64,000 nucleotides of DNA, from positions 1-64,000 of the forward strand of contig NZ_QIBY01000011.1 of assembly GCF_003725335.1 (NCBI RefSeq), read 5' to 3'. Of this stretch, positions 27,487-35,838 are shown in pieces. Each line of letters opens with the position of its first letter. Positions within the stretch are counted from its first letter, which is position 1. The position numbers and the translations under genes were made by a program. The DNA is from Parvibacter caecicola (lineage in GTDB: Bacteria > Actinomycetota > Coriobacteriia > Coriobacteriales > Eggerthellaceae). The notes under the pieces are model-generated. The model saw nothing but the letters and a program-made list of their open reading frames with translations, did no database searches and was not told where the DNA came from.

Positions 27487-27798
27487 ATGTTTTGTAAAAA
27501 GTGCGGAACCAAAGTTGAGGAAGGGGCCTGGTTGTGTTGTGGATGCGGTGCCCAAGTTGGCGGGAGGCCGGTCAATGCCCAGGCGGATGAAGAGGGGAAT
27601 CCTTCTAAGAAAGTGGTTTTAATCGTTGGTGCCGTGGTGATTGCTGTCCTGCTTGCGCTGCTTCAGCTCCATATTTGCGATTTGTGCGGGAAGCTATTTT
27701 TTGGTGAGCCCTCAAGTTTGTTTGGGCAGGGGACGCTTTGTTCTGACTGTGGGTCTGGAAAGACGCTTATGCAGGGCCTCAGTTCAATGTTTGCATAA
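27487..27798 (+). CDS. Small membrane protein with a zinc ribbon on each side of one helix
   Basis: A 103-residue protein. N-terminal ribbon at 3-21 (CKKCGT ... CCGCGA), one hydrophobic helix at 43-62, then a second CxxC pair set (CDLCGK at 64-69 and CSDCGS at 85-90). With the N-terminus inside, the second site would face outside, unusual for a zinc ribbon in a Gram-positive cell. The start at 27487 has TTGGAG upstream. Last gene of the operon; a weak AACCC/GGGTT hairpin follows near 27822-27836. Confidence 0.75.
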   Translation: MFCKKCGTKVEEGAWLCCGCGAQVGGRPVNAQADEEGNPSKKVVLIVGAVVIAVLLALLQLHICDLCGKLFFGEPSSLFGQGTLCSDCGSGKTLMQGLSSMFA

Positions 27799-27858
27799 GC
27801 CTCTGTCCGCTCCGGGTGAGCAACCCTCGGGGGGTTTCCCGTGAAGTAGAATGGGGGC

Positions 27859-28770
27859 ATGACTGAAATCGAGGAGTACATACGGGAGTTTCTGGACTAC
27901 CTGCGCATCGAGCGGGGGTCGAGCGGGAACACCTTGGACGCCTACGGCCGCGACCTGAAGGCTTTTGCCGAGTTTGCCGCTGCCCAAGGGGTGGCCGTGT
28001 GGCGGGACGTGGACCGGGATTTGGCGGAAGCGTTTCGGGAGGCGCTGTTCGCGGAGGGCTACAGTGCCTCCACGGTGAAGCGGCGCATCTCGGCGCTGAA
28101 GAGCCTTTCCCGCTATTGCACCCTGGAGGGCTATGGCAAGGGCAACGTGGCCTCGGCGGTGCCGCTGCCGAAGCTGACGGCTCAGCTGCCCGATGTGCTG
28201 ACCATACCCCAAGTGGAGCTGATCATGGAGCGCAGCGACCGGGACGACGCGGCCGGCCTTCGCGACAGGGCCCTGCTGGAAACCTTGTACGGTGCCGGGC
28301 TTCGGGCCAGCGAGGCTTGCGGGTTGAACATGGACGACCTGTTTTTGGAAGAGGGTTTTTGCCGGGTACGCGGCAAGGGGGACAAAGAGCGGTTCGCGCC
28401 GCTTTCCGGCAGCGCCCATCGGGCATTGGAGCGCTATTTCGCCGAGGGGCGCCCCCATTTCCGCAACGGCCGTGGCGGCCAGGACCGGGCAGTGTTTCTC
28501 AATCGCCGCGGCGGCCGGCTGAGCCGCCAGAGCGTGCACCGCATCGTGGAGGAGGCCGGCCAGATGGCCGGCATCGAGCATTTGCACCCCCATACGCTGC
28601 GCCACTGCTGCGCCACCCATCTGTTGCAAGGGGGCGCCGACCTGCGCCTCATCCAAGAGATACTGGGGCATTCCGACATATCCACCACCCAGATCTACAC
28701 CCATCTCGACCGCGAGCACGTGCGGGCGGAGTACATGGCCGCCCATCCTCGGGCCCGCCGCCGGTTCTAG
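27859..28770 (+). CDS. xerD: Tyrosine recombinase XerD-like
   Basis: A 303-residue site-specific recombinase. The N-terminal SAM-like domain (EEYIREFLDYLRIERGSSGN) is followed by the catalytic domain with Arg in LYGAGLRASEAC, Lys in GKGDKERFAP, HTLRHCCATH, LGHSD and the nucleophile Tyr in TTQIYTH. Length and motifs are those of housekeeping XerC/XerD for chromosome dimer resolution, not of a phage integrase. Whether it is XerC or XerD is decided on general similarity. Its G+C matches the chromosome backbone, so the low-G+C island ends before it. Confidence 0.88.
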   Translation: MTEIEEYIREFLDYLRIERGSSGNTLDAYGRDLKAFAEFAAAQGVAVWRDVDRDLAEAFREALFAEGYSASTVKRRISALKSLSRYCTLEGYGKGNVASAVPLPKLTAQLPDVLTIPQVELIMERSDRDDAAGLRDRALLETLYGAGLRASEACGLNMDDLFLEEGFCRVRGKGDKERFAPLSGSAHRALERYFAEGRPHFRNGRGGQDRAVFLNRRGGRLSRQSVHRIVEEAGQMAGIEHLHPHTLRHCCATHLLQGGADLRLIQEILGHSDISTTQIYTHLDREHVRAEYMAAHPRARRRF

Positions 28771-28924
28771 CCCAGGCGCCGTTTACCGCCCACGGGTGGG
28801 CGAATGGGGCGAAGTGGGGGCGCGGGACACCCAATCGTTGATTTTCCACCGATTTTGCACGGGCCACTTTATATAGGGCTAAGCCATCAATGTCTACCAC
28901 AACATTTAGGTGCACTGTTTTTTG

Positions 28925-28953
28925 ACCCCAGCCTGACCTGGGGTTTTATTTTT
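28925..28953 (+). terminator. Intrinsic terminator before the dcw cluster
   Basis: ACCCCAG/CTGGGGT (7 bp, six-base loop) is followed by TTTATTTTTG. It ends xerD transcription or a short unknown RNA from the TATATA near 28870. Confidence 0.75.
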
Positions 28954-28961
28954 GTCTGAAA

Positions 28962-29028
28962 GTGGGACGGTGGTGGGAAAAGTGGGTGCAAGTGGGGGAT
29001 TGTGTGTTGCGTTGTGGGGTGTTGTGGG
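28962..29028 (+). promoter_or_regulatory. MraZ-binding GTGGG repeats
   Basis: GTGGG occurs at 28962, 28973, 28982, 28992, 29014 and 29024. The pairs 28982/28992 and 29014/29024 are exactly 10 bp apart. MraZ is known to bind TGGG-type repeats with a 10-bp period upstream of its own gene. The last two copies lie between the -35 and -10 boxes, so binding should repress. Confidence 0.7.
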
Positions 29029-29035
29029 GTACTAT
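29007..29035 (+). promoter_or_regulatory. Promoter of the dcw cluster (Pmra)
   Basis: TTGCGT (29007-29012) and TACTAT (29030-29035) are 17 bp apart, 36 bases before the mraZ start codon. Confidence 0.6.
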
Positions 29036-29070
29036 GCAAACCACGAATTCGGAGAAAGGCCAAAGGACCC

Positions 29071-29547
29071 GTGGAGGAAACCCAAGCCACAGAGCCACAA
29101 GAGGAGCGGGCGAAGGAGCCCGTGAATCTGTATGGGGAATACCCTTACAAGGTGGACGGCAAGGGCCGCGTGGGGCTTCCGGCGGCGTTTCGTCGAGTTC
29201 TCAGCAAGGATCTTCTGATCGTTCCCGATCTGAAGCAGGACTGCGTTTTGGTATTCGAGAAGGCGGACTACGATAAATGGTGCGAGAGCATGTTTGTGCA
29301 GCGGTTCGGCGGATACGAGTCCAACAACAAGATGCACATCGACCTGCATCGCCAAATGCGTGCACGGGCGAGGGCTGCGGAAGTTGACGCATCGGGTCGC
29401 ATCATGATTCCCGGCGACATGCGGGGCAAGTGCGACATCGACAAGGACGTGGTGCTGGTAGGAAACGGCGACCGATTCGAGATCTGGGATGCAAAGCGCT
29501 ACCAGCAGGTGGCGGAAGAAGCCGATCTGAGCATCTTCCTCGTCTAG
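29071..29547 (+). CDS. mraZ: Transcriptional regulator MraZ
   Basis: A 158-residue DNA-binding protein made of two SpoVT/AbrB-like halves. The first half begins NLYGEYPYKVDGKGRVGLPA and the second has EVDASGRIMIPGDMRG. It forms ring oligomers that bind the repeats upstream of the cluster. GTG at 29071 is chosen because AAAGG precedes it. The resulting acidic tail of about 15 residues before the fold is longer than usual (the family is about 145). rsmH follows six bases later. Confidence 0.92.
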   Translation: MEETQATEPQEERAKEPVNLYGEYPYKVDGKGRVGLPAAFRRVLSKDLLIVPDLKQDCVLVFEKADYDKWCESMFVQRFGGYESNNKMHIDLHRQMRARARAAEVDASGRIMIPGDMRGKCDIDKDVVLVGNGDRFEIWDAKRYQQVAEEADLSIFLV

Positions 29548-29553
29548 GTAGGC

Positions 29554-30522
29554 GTGAGTACCGTGACAAGCGAATACCGGCACATTCCCGTCTTGCTTAC
29601 CGAGTGCCTGGAACAACTCGAACTCAAAACGCACCCCACGTTCCTGGACTGCACGCTCGGTTTTGCGGGACATTCTTTCGAAGCGGCGAAGGAGCTGGGC
29701 TCTTCCGGCCTGCTGATAGGAATCGACCAGGACGAAGTGGCGCTGACCAGCGCCGCGGAGAAACTGGAGCGCATTCCGGCAGCCGAGCGCCCTGCTCTCG
29801 AGCTGCTTCGGGGAAACTTCGGCGATTTGGACGACCTTCTGCTTTCGGCGGAAGTGCCCGGGGTGGACGCGATGCTGTTCGACCTGGGCGTGTCGTCTGT
29901 GCAAATCGACACCATTGAGAGGGGCTTTTCCTTCAAGGAGAATGCTCCACTGGACATGCGGATGGATCCGGGGAAACAAACCCTAACCGCAGCAGAGATC
30001 CTTAACACCTACAACGCAGCAGATCTCACTCGGATCATCCGCGGCAACTCGGACGAGAAATGGGCCTCGCGCATTGCCGCCTTCATCGTGAAGGCGCGCG
30101 AGGAGCAGCCGTTCTCCATGAGCGACCAGTTGGTGGAGGTGATAAAAGCGGCAATTCCCTCATCGGCCCGACGGGCCGGGGGGCATCCCGCGAAGCGCAC
30201 GTTCCAAGCCCTGCGCATAGAGGTCAACTCGGAGCTTACCGTTTTGCGTCGCGGTCTCGACGCGGCGGTTCGCTGGCTGAATCCGCAGGGGAGAATCGCG
30301 GTCATAAGCTATCACTCGCTGGAAGACCGCATTGTGAAAGAGACCTTCGCCTCCTTCGCCGACCGTTGCACCTGCCCGCCGGATTTGCCGGTGTGCGTGT
30401 GCAGCCGAGCCCCTGTGCTGGACATCGTGAATCGCAAGCCCATACTTCCCACTGCTGAAGAGATTGCCCGGAACCCCCGGGCGCGTTCGGCGAAGTTGCG
30501 CGTGGCCCAGAAGCGCGGCTGA
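29554..30522 (+). CDS. rsmH: 16S rRNA (cytosine-1402 N4) methyltransferase RsmH
   Basis: A 322-residue SAM-dependent methyltransferase. Motifs: YRHIPVLLTECLE at the N-terminus, FLDCTLGFAGHS (SAM site; the usual GxGGHS is altered to GFAGHS), FDLGVSSVQID, RGFSFKENAPLDMRMDP, and the C-terminal VISYHSLEDRIVK. Starts with GTG. It is the second gene of the dcw cluster as usual. Confident. Confidence 0.95.
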   Translation: MSTVTSEYRHIPVLLTECLEQLELKTHPTFLDCTLGFAGHSFEAAKELGSSGLLIGIDQDEVALTSAAEKLERIPAAERPALELLRGNFGDLDDLLLSAEVPGVDAMLFDLGVSSVQIDTIERGFSFKENAPLDMRMDPGKQTLTAAEILNTYNAADLTRIIRGNSDEKWASRIAAFIVKAREEQPFSMSDQLVEVIKAAIPSSARRAGGHPAKRTFQALRIEVNSELTVLRRGLDAAVRWLNPQGRIAVISYHSLEDRIVKETFASFADRCTCPPDLPVCVCSRAPVLDIVNRKPILPTAEEIARNPRARSAKLRVAQKRG

Positions 30523-30560
30523 CAAGAGAAAAAACCATGGGCCCTATAGTGAAAATCCGC

Positions 30561-30591
30561 AATCAACTCCCGTGATGGGCGTTGATTTTTT
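30561..30591 (+). terminator. Terminator-like hairpin inside the dcw cluster, rsmH-ftsL gap
   Basis: AATCAAC/GTTGATT flanking CCC/GGG (7+3 bp around a T-C mismatch) is followed by TTTTTATCC, ending about 10 bases before the next ribosome site. It should cause partial termination or attenuation after mraZ-rsmH. Confidence 0.65.
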
Positions 30592-30610
30592 ATCCTAAGG
30601 AGGGATGCCC

Positions 30611-31066
30611 GTGAGTGCGCAACCGGCATATTCGCGCCCGCGCTACAATGCGCAGCCCTCTTACACCCCCTCCATCACCGTTGTGCGGGGCAAGGGGAAG
30701 TCCCAAGCCCCTCAGACCTTGCCGTCGGTGCTGGTGCAGGCGGCCGTGGTGGCGGTTGTGGTGTTCGTGCTGTTGTCAGCGGTGGGCTTTTGCCGCGTCA
30801 CTTTGACGTCTGCCAGCGCCAGCGCCGCCATCCAGGCGAAGAACCTCGATTCCGAGATTTACGACGCCCGTACCTCTGGCGCCGATTTGGAGGTGCTGCA
30901 AAGCTCGCTTTCCAACCCCTCCCGCATCCGCATTCAGGCGGCTTCTTTGGGGATGGTGGAACCGGAAGTGGTGACCAGCATCAATCTGGCCGGCGACGTA
31001 GTGACCGTTAACGAGCAGGGGGCCCTCTCCCTGTCGGGCAGCGCTCAGGCGCTGTTGGCCCTGTAG
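30611..31066 (+). CDS. ftsL: FtsL-like septum protein
   Basis: A 151-residue bitopic membrane protein in the ftsL position. A proline- and arginine-rich cytosolic tail of about 45 residues precedes one helix (LVQAAVVAVVVFVLLSAVGF). A short extracytoplasmic helix with LEVLQSSLSNPSRIRIQAAS follows, where PSRIRIQAASLGM corresponds to the usual FtsL end. GTG at 30611 is chosen over ATG at 30605 because AAGGAGGG directly abuts the ATG. It should form the FtsQ-FtsL-FtsB complex that activates FtsW/FtsI. The family diverges strongly, so the name leans on position. Confidence 0.8.
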   Translation: MSAQPAYSRPRYNAQPSYTPSITVVRGKGKSQAPQTLPSVLVQAAVVAVVVFVLLSAVGFCRVTLTSASASAAIQAKNLDSEIYDARTSGADLEVLQSSLSNPSRIRIQAASLGMVEPEVVTSINLAGDVVTVNEQGALSLSGSAQALLAL

Positions 31067-31075
31067 GCGCGCGCC

Positions 31076-32848
31076 ATGGCCAGGCAGGGATCGGGAAAGC
31101 GCCCCGGGCGCCCGCGGGCTGCGGCCCGCAATAGCGCGCGCGGCTTCGCTTCCCAGCGCTTACCTCGCAAAAACGATTTCAGCATCGGCCGGCGCTCGTT
31201 TCTGGCGATGGCCTCGTTTGCCGCTTGCTCGGTGGTGTTCACGGGGAAGATCTTGTTCCTGCAGGTGATCGACGATGACCGCTACCTGGCCCGCGCCGAG
31301 GCCACCCGCGAGCGCAAGTACCCAGTTCCCGCCAAGCGCGGCACCATTTACGACCGCAACGGCATTGTGCTGGCCACTTCCACCGAAACCCGCAACGTGT
31401 ACGCCGACCCCCGCTTCGTGGAGGACCTCACGGCGGTGTGCGCCAAGCTGGCCCAGCACCTGGGTGGCTCGGTGCAAGAGTATGAGCAGCTGATCCGCAA
31501 TCCCTCTTCGGAGTCGTTCGTGTACCTGAAGCGTCAGGTGGACATGGCCGTGGTGGATACCCTGAAGGCCGACTTGGCGGAGCTGGAGCTGACCGGCGTG
31601 TTCTACGAGCAGAGCTACCGGCGCGATTACCCCAACGGCCAGATTGCCGGCCAGGTGGTGGGGGTGTGCGACGTGGACGGCAACGGCATCACGGGCCTTG
31701 AGCTGCAATACAACGAGCAGCTCAAGGGCAAAGACGGCTACTACTGGGGCGAGGTGGGCTACAAAGGCACCCCCATCCCCGATGGCGTGATTGAGGAAAC
31801 CGACGCGGTGGACGGCGCCGACATCATGTGCACGTTGGACGTGAAGATGCAGGCGGCGGTGGAACAGGCACTGGCCGAGGGCTGTGAGAAACTGGACGCC
31901 AAAGACGGCAGCGCGGTGCTGATGGACGCCGCCACCGGCGAGGTGTACGCCATTTGCTCGCTACCCTACATGGACCCCAACGACCTTGCCCATGCCGACA
32001 AGGAGTCCCCCAGCATCAAGGCCATCACCCAGGCCTATGAGCCCGGTTCGGTGTTCAAGACGGTTTCCGCCCTCACGCTGCTGGAAACCGGCACCATGAC
32101 CCCCCAGAGCGAAATCTACTGCCCCGAGACTATCGACGCGGACGAGTACACGGTGAAGGACTCCCACGATCGTCCCGCCGCCACCATGACGCTGCGGGAG
32201 ATCCTGAACCAGTCTTCCAACGTGGGCATCTCGCTTTCCGTGGAGAAGATGGGGTTTCGCCCCCTGTACAACAACATTTTGAAGTTCGGCCTGAACGAAC
32301 CCACCGGCATCGATTATCCGGGCGAGTCGAAGGGCTACATGGCCGAGTTCAAGAACTGGAGCCGCATCGCCGGTTACAACATCACCTTCGGCCAGGGCAT
32401 TTCGGTGACGCCGCTGCAGCTGACCCGCTTCTACGCCATGATCGCCAACGACGGCGTGGCCACCACCCCGCACCTGTTGCTGGAGTATCCGAAGACCCAG
32501 GAGATGCCGGAGTACGAAACCAAGACGGTGGTGACCGACGAGGAGGCGCTGGCGAATATCAAGTCGATGCTGCGCACCGTGGTGACCGACGGCACCGGCA
32601 AGGTGGCCAACATCGACGGCTTCGACGTGTGCGCCAAAACCTCCACGGCCGAAATTGCCGACCCGGAAAAGGGCGGCTACAAGAAAGAGGTGTACAACCT
32701 GGCTTACGCGGGGTTCATCGATAATTCTACGAGTAAATTGGTTTGTTTTGTTGGGGCCAACAACGTTTACGGCATGCGTCAGACCGGAGATATTTTTAAG
32801 GCTATAATGACCACTGCAATCGATCAGTACAGTATTACTCCGGAATAG
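31076..32848 (+). CDS. ftsI: Septal peptidoglycan transpeptidase FtsI (class B PBP)
   Basis: A 590-residue class B penicillin-binding protein. An Arg-rich cytosolic tail of about 45 residues and one helix precede the dimerisation domain (RGTIYDRNGIVLATS). The transpeptidase domain has the SxxK motif as PGSVFKTVSA and SxN as NQSSNVGIS. The third motif reads CAKTSTAE, i.e. KTS where most PBPs have KTG. No PASTA domains are present. It starts nine bases after ftsL. Confidence 0.94.
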   Translation: MARQGSGKRPGRPRAAARNSARGFASQRLPRKNDFSIGRRSFLAMASFAACSVVFTGKILFLQVIDDDRYLARAEATRERKYPVPAKRGTIYDRNGIVLATSTETRNVYADPRFVEDLTAVCAKLAQHLGGSVQEYEQLIRNPSSESFVYLKRQVDMAVVDTLKADLAELELTGVFYEQSYRRDYPNGQIAGQVVGVCDVDGNGITGLELQYNEQLKGKDGYYWGEVGYKGTPIPDGVIEETDAVDGADIMCTLDVKMQAAVEQALAEGCEKLDAKDGSAVLMDAATGEVYAICSLPYMDPNDLAHADKESPSIKAITQAYEPGSVFKTVSALTLLETGTMTPQSEIYCPETIDADEYTVKDSHDRPAATMTLREILNQSSNVGISLSVEKMGFRPLYNNILKFGLNEPTGIDYPGESKGYMAEFKNWSRIAGYNITFGQGISVTPLQLTRFYAMIANDGVATTPHLLLEYPKTQEMPEYETKTVVTDEEALANIKSMLRTVVTDGTGKVANIDGFDVCAKTSTAEIADPEKGGYKKEVYNLAYAGFIDNSTSKLVCFVGANNVYGMRQTGDIFKAIMTTAIDQYSITPE

Positions 32849-32860
32849 GACGGCAGGGCA

Positions 32861-34357
32861 ATGGCTAAAACGTGCGCAGAACTGATGGCGGGACTGGACT
32901 GCACTATTCTGGGAAACTCCCAAGAGGCGGTTGAGGGGCTGGCCTACCGCAGCGACAAGGTTAAGCCCGGCGACGCCTTCTTCTGCATCGTGGGCCTGGC
33001 CGTGGACGGCCACTCGTTTGCCCAGGACGCCATCGACCGCGGCGCGAAAGTGCTGGTGGTGGAGCGCAAGGTGTACCTGGCGGACGCCACCGACGTTACC
33101 GAGATTGTGGTGGCCGACACCCGCAAGGCCATGGCCCAGGCGGCCGCCAACTTCTACGACCATCCTTCCCGCGCTTTCCAGCTGGTGGGGGTAACCGGCA
33201 CCAACGGCAAAACCACCACCACCTACCTGGTGGAGCACATTGCCCGCGTGGCCGGGCGTCGCACCGGTGTCATCGGCACGGTGGGCAACTCCATTGGCGA
33301 TGTGCACGAGAAAAGCGAGCACACCACGCCGGAGTCTCCGGATCTGGCCCGCATTCTGGCGCGGATGCGCGATGCCTCCTGCGACGTGGTGGCCATGGAA
33401 GTGAGCTCCCACGCGCTGGATTTGAAGCGCACCTGGGCGGTGGACTTCGCCGTTACCGCGTTCACCAACCTCACCCAAGACCACCTGGACTACCACCACA
33501 CCTTCGAGGACTACTTCGAGGCGAAGGCCTTGCTGTTCTCGAGGGACTACCCGGCGAAGCGGGTCATTTCCGTGAACGACAAGTGGGGCCGCGAGCTGTG
33601 GCGCCGCTGCTCCGAGCGGGGAGATGCGGTGATAACCACCGGCATGGATTCCTCGGCCCAGATTTACCCGGTTGTCGTGGAGCTGGGCCCCCGTTCCACC
33701 ACGGTGGAGCTGGAGGTGCGCGGCCAGCGCTACCGGTTCAGCTATCCGCTGGTGGGGCGCTTCAACGTGGAAAACGTGATGACCGCGTTCGGCATCGGCC
33801 TCGCGCTGGGGTTTGAGCCGGAAGTGATCGTGAAGGCGTTGGCGGACGTGCCGGCCCCTCCGGGCCGCTTGCAGCGGGTGGAGGCGGCGGCCGACGGCGG
33901 CGTTTCTGTGTTCGTGGACTACGCCCACACCCCCGACGCCCTGGAAAAGGCCATTTCGTCGGTGCAGGCGCTGTCCGAGGGCCGCACCATCGTGGTGTTC
34001 GGCTGCGGCGGCGACCGCGACGCCGGCAAGCGCTCCATCATGGGTCGCGCCGCCCAGGCGGCTGATTTCGCCGTGGTGACCTCGGACAACCCCCGTTCGG
34101 AGGACCCGCTGGCCATCATCGCCGACATCACCTCCGGCATGGAGGAGGGGAAGGGCAACTTCGCCGTATGCCCCGATCGCCGCGAGGCCATTGCGTCGGC
34201 CATTCGCATGGCGCGCCCGGGGGACTGCATCTTGGTGGCCGGAAAGGGCCACGAGGACTACCAGTTGGTGGGAGGCAAAACCCTTTCCTTCGATGACCGC
34301 AAGGTGGCCGCAGAGGAATTGGAGGCCGCTTTCCTTACCAGCAACGGGGGCGAGTAG
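32861..34357 (+). CDS. murE: UDP-MurNAc-tripeptide synthetase MurE, meso-DAP type
   Basis: A 498-residue Mur ligase adding the third residue to UDP-MurNAc-L-Ala-D-Glu. ATP site GVTGTNGKTTTTYL; the carbamylated-lysine region lies in the middle domain; YAHTPDALEKAI and the C-terminal SDNPRSEDP are present. DNPR is the known specificity motif for meso-diaminopimelate, so the wall should be of the DAP type. It follows ftsI by 12 bases and overlaps no neighbour. Confidence 0.96.
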   Translation: MAKTCAELMAGLDCTILGNSQEAVEGLAYRSDKVKPGDAFFCIVGLAVDGHSFAQDAIDRGAKVLVVERKVYLADATDVTEIVVADTRKAMAQAAANFYDHPSRAFQLVGVTGTNGKTTTTYLVEHIARVAGRRTGVIGTVGNSIGDVHEKSEHTTPESPDLARILARMRDASCDVVAMEVSSHALDLKRTWAVDFAVTAFTNLTQDHLDYHHTFEDYFEAKALLFSRDYPAKRVISVNDKWGRELWRRCSERGDAVITTGMDSSAQIYPVVVELGPRSTTVELEVRGQRYRFSYPLVGRFNVENVMTAFGIGLALGFEPEVIVKALADVPAPPGRLQRVEAAADGGVSVFVDYAHTPDALEKAISSVQALSEGRTIVVFGCGGDRDAGKRSIMGRAAQAADFAVVTSDNPRSEDPLAIIADITSGMEEGKGNFAVCPDRREAIASAIRMARPGDCILVAGKGHEDYQLVGGKTLSFDDRKVAAEELEAAFLTSNGGE

Positions 34358-34360
34358 TCG

Positions 34361-35836
34361 GTGCGCCTGAACGCCAAGCAAGTTTGCGCTTACACGGGGG
34401 GAACCATGGTGGTTCCCCCGTTGGCATCGAAGGAGCTGCTGTGCGGCGTCACCTGGGACTCCCGCGAAGTGGAGCCCGGTTGCTTGTTCGTGGCGCTTAT
34501 GGGCGAGAAGGTGAACGGCCACAGTTTCGTGGGCAGCGTCCTTTCCGCCGGTGCCGGCGCCGTGCTGGTGATGGAGCCTTTGCCCCAAACCGATTTGATG
34601 CTGGCCCGCGAGCTGGGGGCCGCCGTGATAGAGGTGGCCGACACCGCCAGCGCTCTTACCGACTTGGCCTGCGAATGGCGTGGGCACTTGAAGGGGCACG
34701 TGGTGGCCATCACCGGTTCCACCGGCAAAACCACTACCAAGAACCTGGTGCGGGACGTGTGCGCCGCCGGCAAAACGGTGGTGGCCACCAAGGCCAACCA
34801 GAACAACGAGCTGGGAGTGCCCCGCACGCTGCTTTCCGCTGACGCCGACACCCAAGTGGTGGTGGTTGAGATGGGCATGCGCGGCCGGCGCCAGATTGCC
34901 GCCCTGTGCGATTTCGTGCGCCCCGACTGGGGGCTTATCACCAACGTAGGAGAGAGCCACATCGAGCTTCTGGGGAGCCGGGAGAATATCGCCCGCGCCA
35001 AGGGGGAGCTGTTGGAGGCGCTGCCCTCCGGCACTGGGGTTGCCTTTCTGAACGGCGAAGACGACGCCACCGCATTCATGGCGCAGCAGACGCAGTTCGC
35101 CGCCCGCGGGGTGGAAGAGGTGCGCTTCAACGGGCGCCCTGCCGCCGATTGCCTAGCGCCGGGCCAGGTGCCCGCCGCGGTCGTGTGGGCCGAGGATGCT
35201 TCCCTTGACGAAGAGGGGCATCCGCTGTTCACCCTGTGCGCGCAGGGGTTCGAAGGGCTTGAGCCGCTGGACGAGGTGCACCGGGTGCCGGTGGCCATGG
35301 CGTTGCGCGGCTATCACAACATATGCAACGGATGCGCTGCCGCGGCCGTGGGGCTGCGGTTGGGGCTGGGGCTTCAGGCCGTGGCAGAGGCGCTGGGGGC
35401 GTCGTTGCCGGAGAGCGGCCGCCAGGAAGTGCTGAAAACCCGCGACGGCGTTACCGTGGTGAACGACGCCTACAACGCAAATCCCGACTCGATGCGGGCG
35501 GCGCTGCGCACGTTCGCCGCCATGGAAACCTCCGGCCGCCATGTGGCGGTGCTGGGGGACATGGGGGAGCTGGGCGATTTCGCCGAAAGCTGCCACCGGG
35601 GCGTGGGGCGGGCCGCCGTCTGCTGCGACCGGCTGATTTGCGTGGGGCCGCTTTCCCGCTTCACTGCGCAAGGGGCGCTGGAGGCGGGGATGGACGCCGC
35701 TGCCGTTACGGCGGTGGATTCGGTGGGGCAGGCGCTGGCGCTGCTGGAAACGGAACTTTCCCCCCATGACGCCCTTTTGGTGAAGGCCTCCCACTACATG
35801 GGCCTTGGAAGAATAGCCGATGGATTGGTGAATTAA
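34361..35836 (+). CDS. murF: UDP-MurNAc-tripeptide-D-Ala-D-Ala ligase MurF
   Basis: A 491-residue Mur ligase completing the pentapeptide precursor. Begins with GTG three bases after murE. Motifs: DSREVEPGCLFVAL near the N-terminus, ITGSTGKTTTKNLV (ATP), TKANQNNELGVP and VVNDAYNANPDSMRAAL (Mur C-terminal). Cluster position and motif set agree. Confidence 0.96.
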   Translation: MRLNAKQVCAYTGGTMVVPPLASKELLCGVTWDSREVEPGCLFVALMGEKVNGHSFVGSVLSAGAGAVLVMEPLPQTDLMLARELGAAVIEVADTASALTDLACEWRGHLKGHVVAITGSTGKTTTKNLVRDVCAAGKTVVATKANQNNELGVPRTLLSADADTQVVVVEMGMRGRRQIAALCDFVRPDWGLITNVGESHIELLGSRENIARAKGELLEALPSGTGVAFLNGEDDATAFMAQQTQFAARGVEEVRFNGRPAADCLAPGQVPAAVVWAEDASLDEEGHPLFTLCAQGFEGLEPLDEVHRVPVAMALRGYHNICNGCAAAAVGLRLGLGLQAVAEALGASLPESGRQEVLKTRDGVTVVNDAYNANPDSMRAALRTFAAMETSGRHVAVLGDMGELGDFAESCHRGVGRAAVCCDRLICVGPLSRFTAQGALEAGMDAAAVTAVDSVGQALALLETELSPHDALLVKASHYMGLGRIADGLVN

Positions 35837-35838
35837 AC

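Noticed and set aside
27859-28770. The tyrosine recombinase as the integrase of the low-G+C island just before it
   Set aside because: Its length, motifs and base composition match housekeeping XerD, no attachment repeats flank the island, and the gene belongs to the backbone next to mraZ.
31961-34960. A 999-codon open frame on the minus strand across ftsI, murE and murF
   Set aside because: Antisense shadow of conserved dcw genes with no recognisable protein motif.
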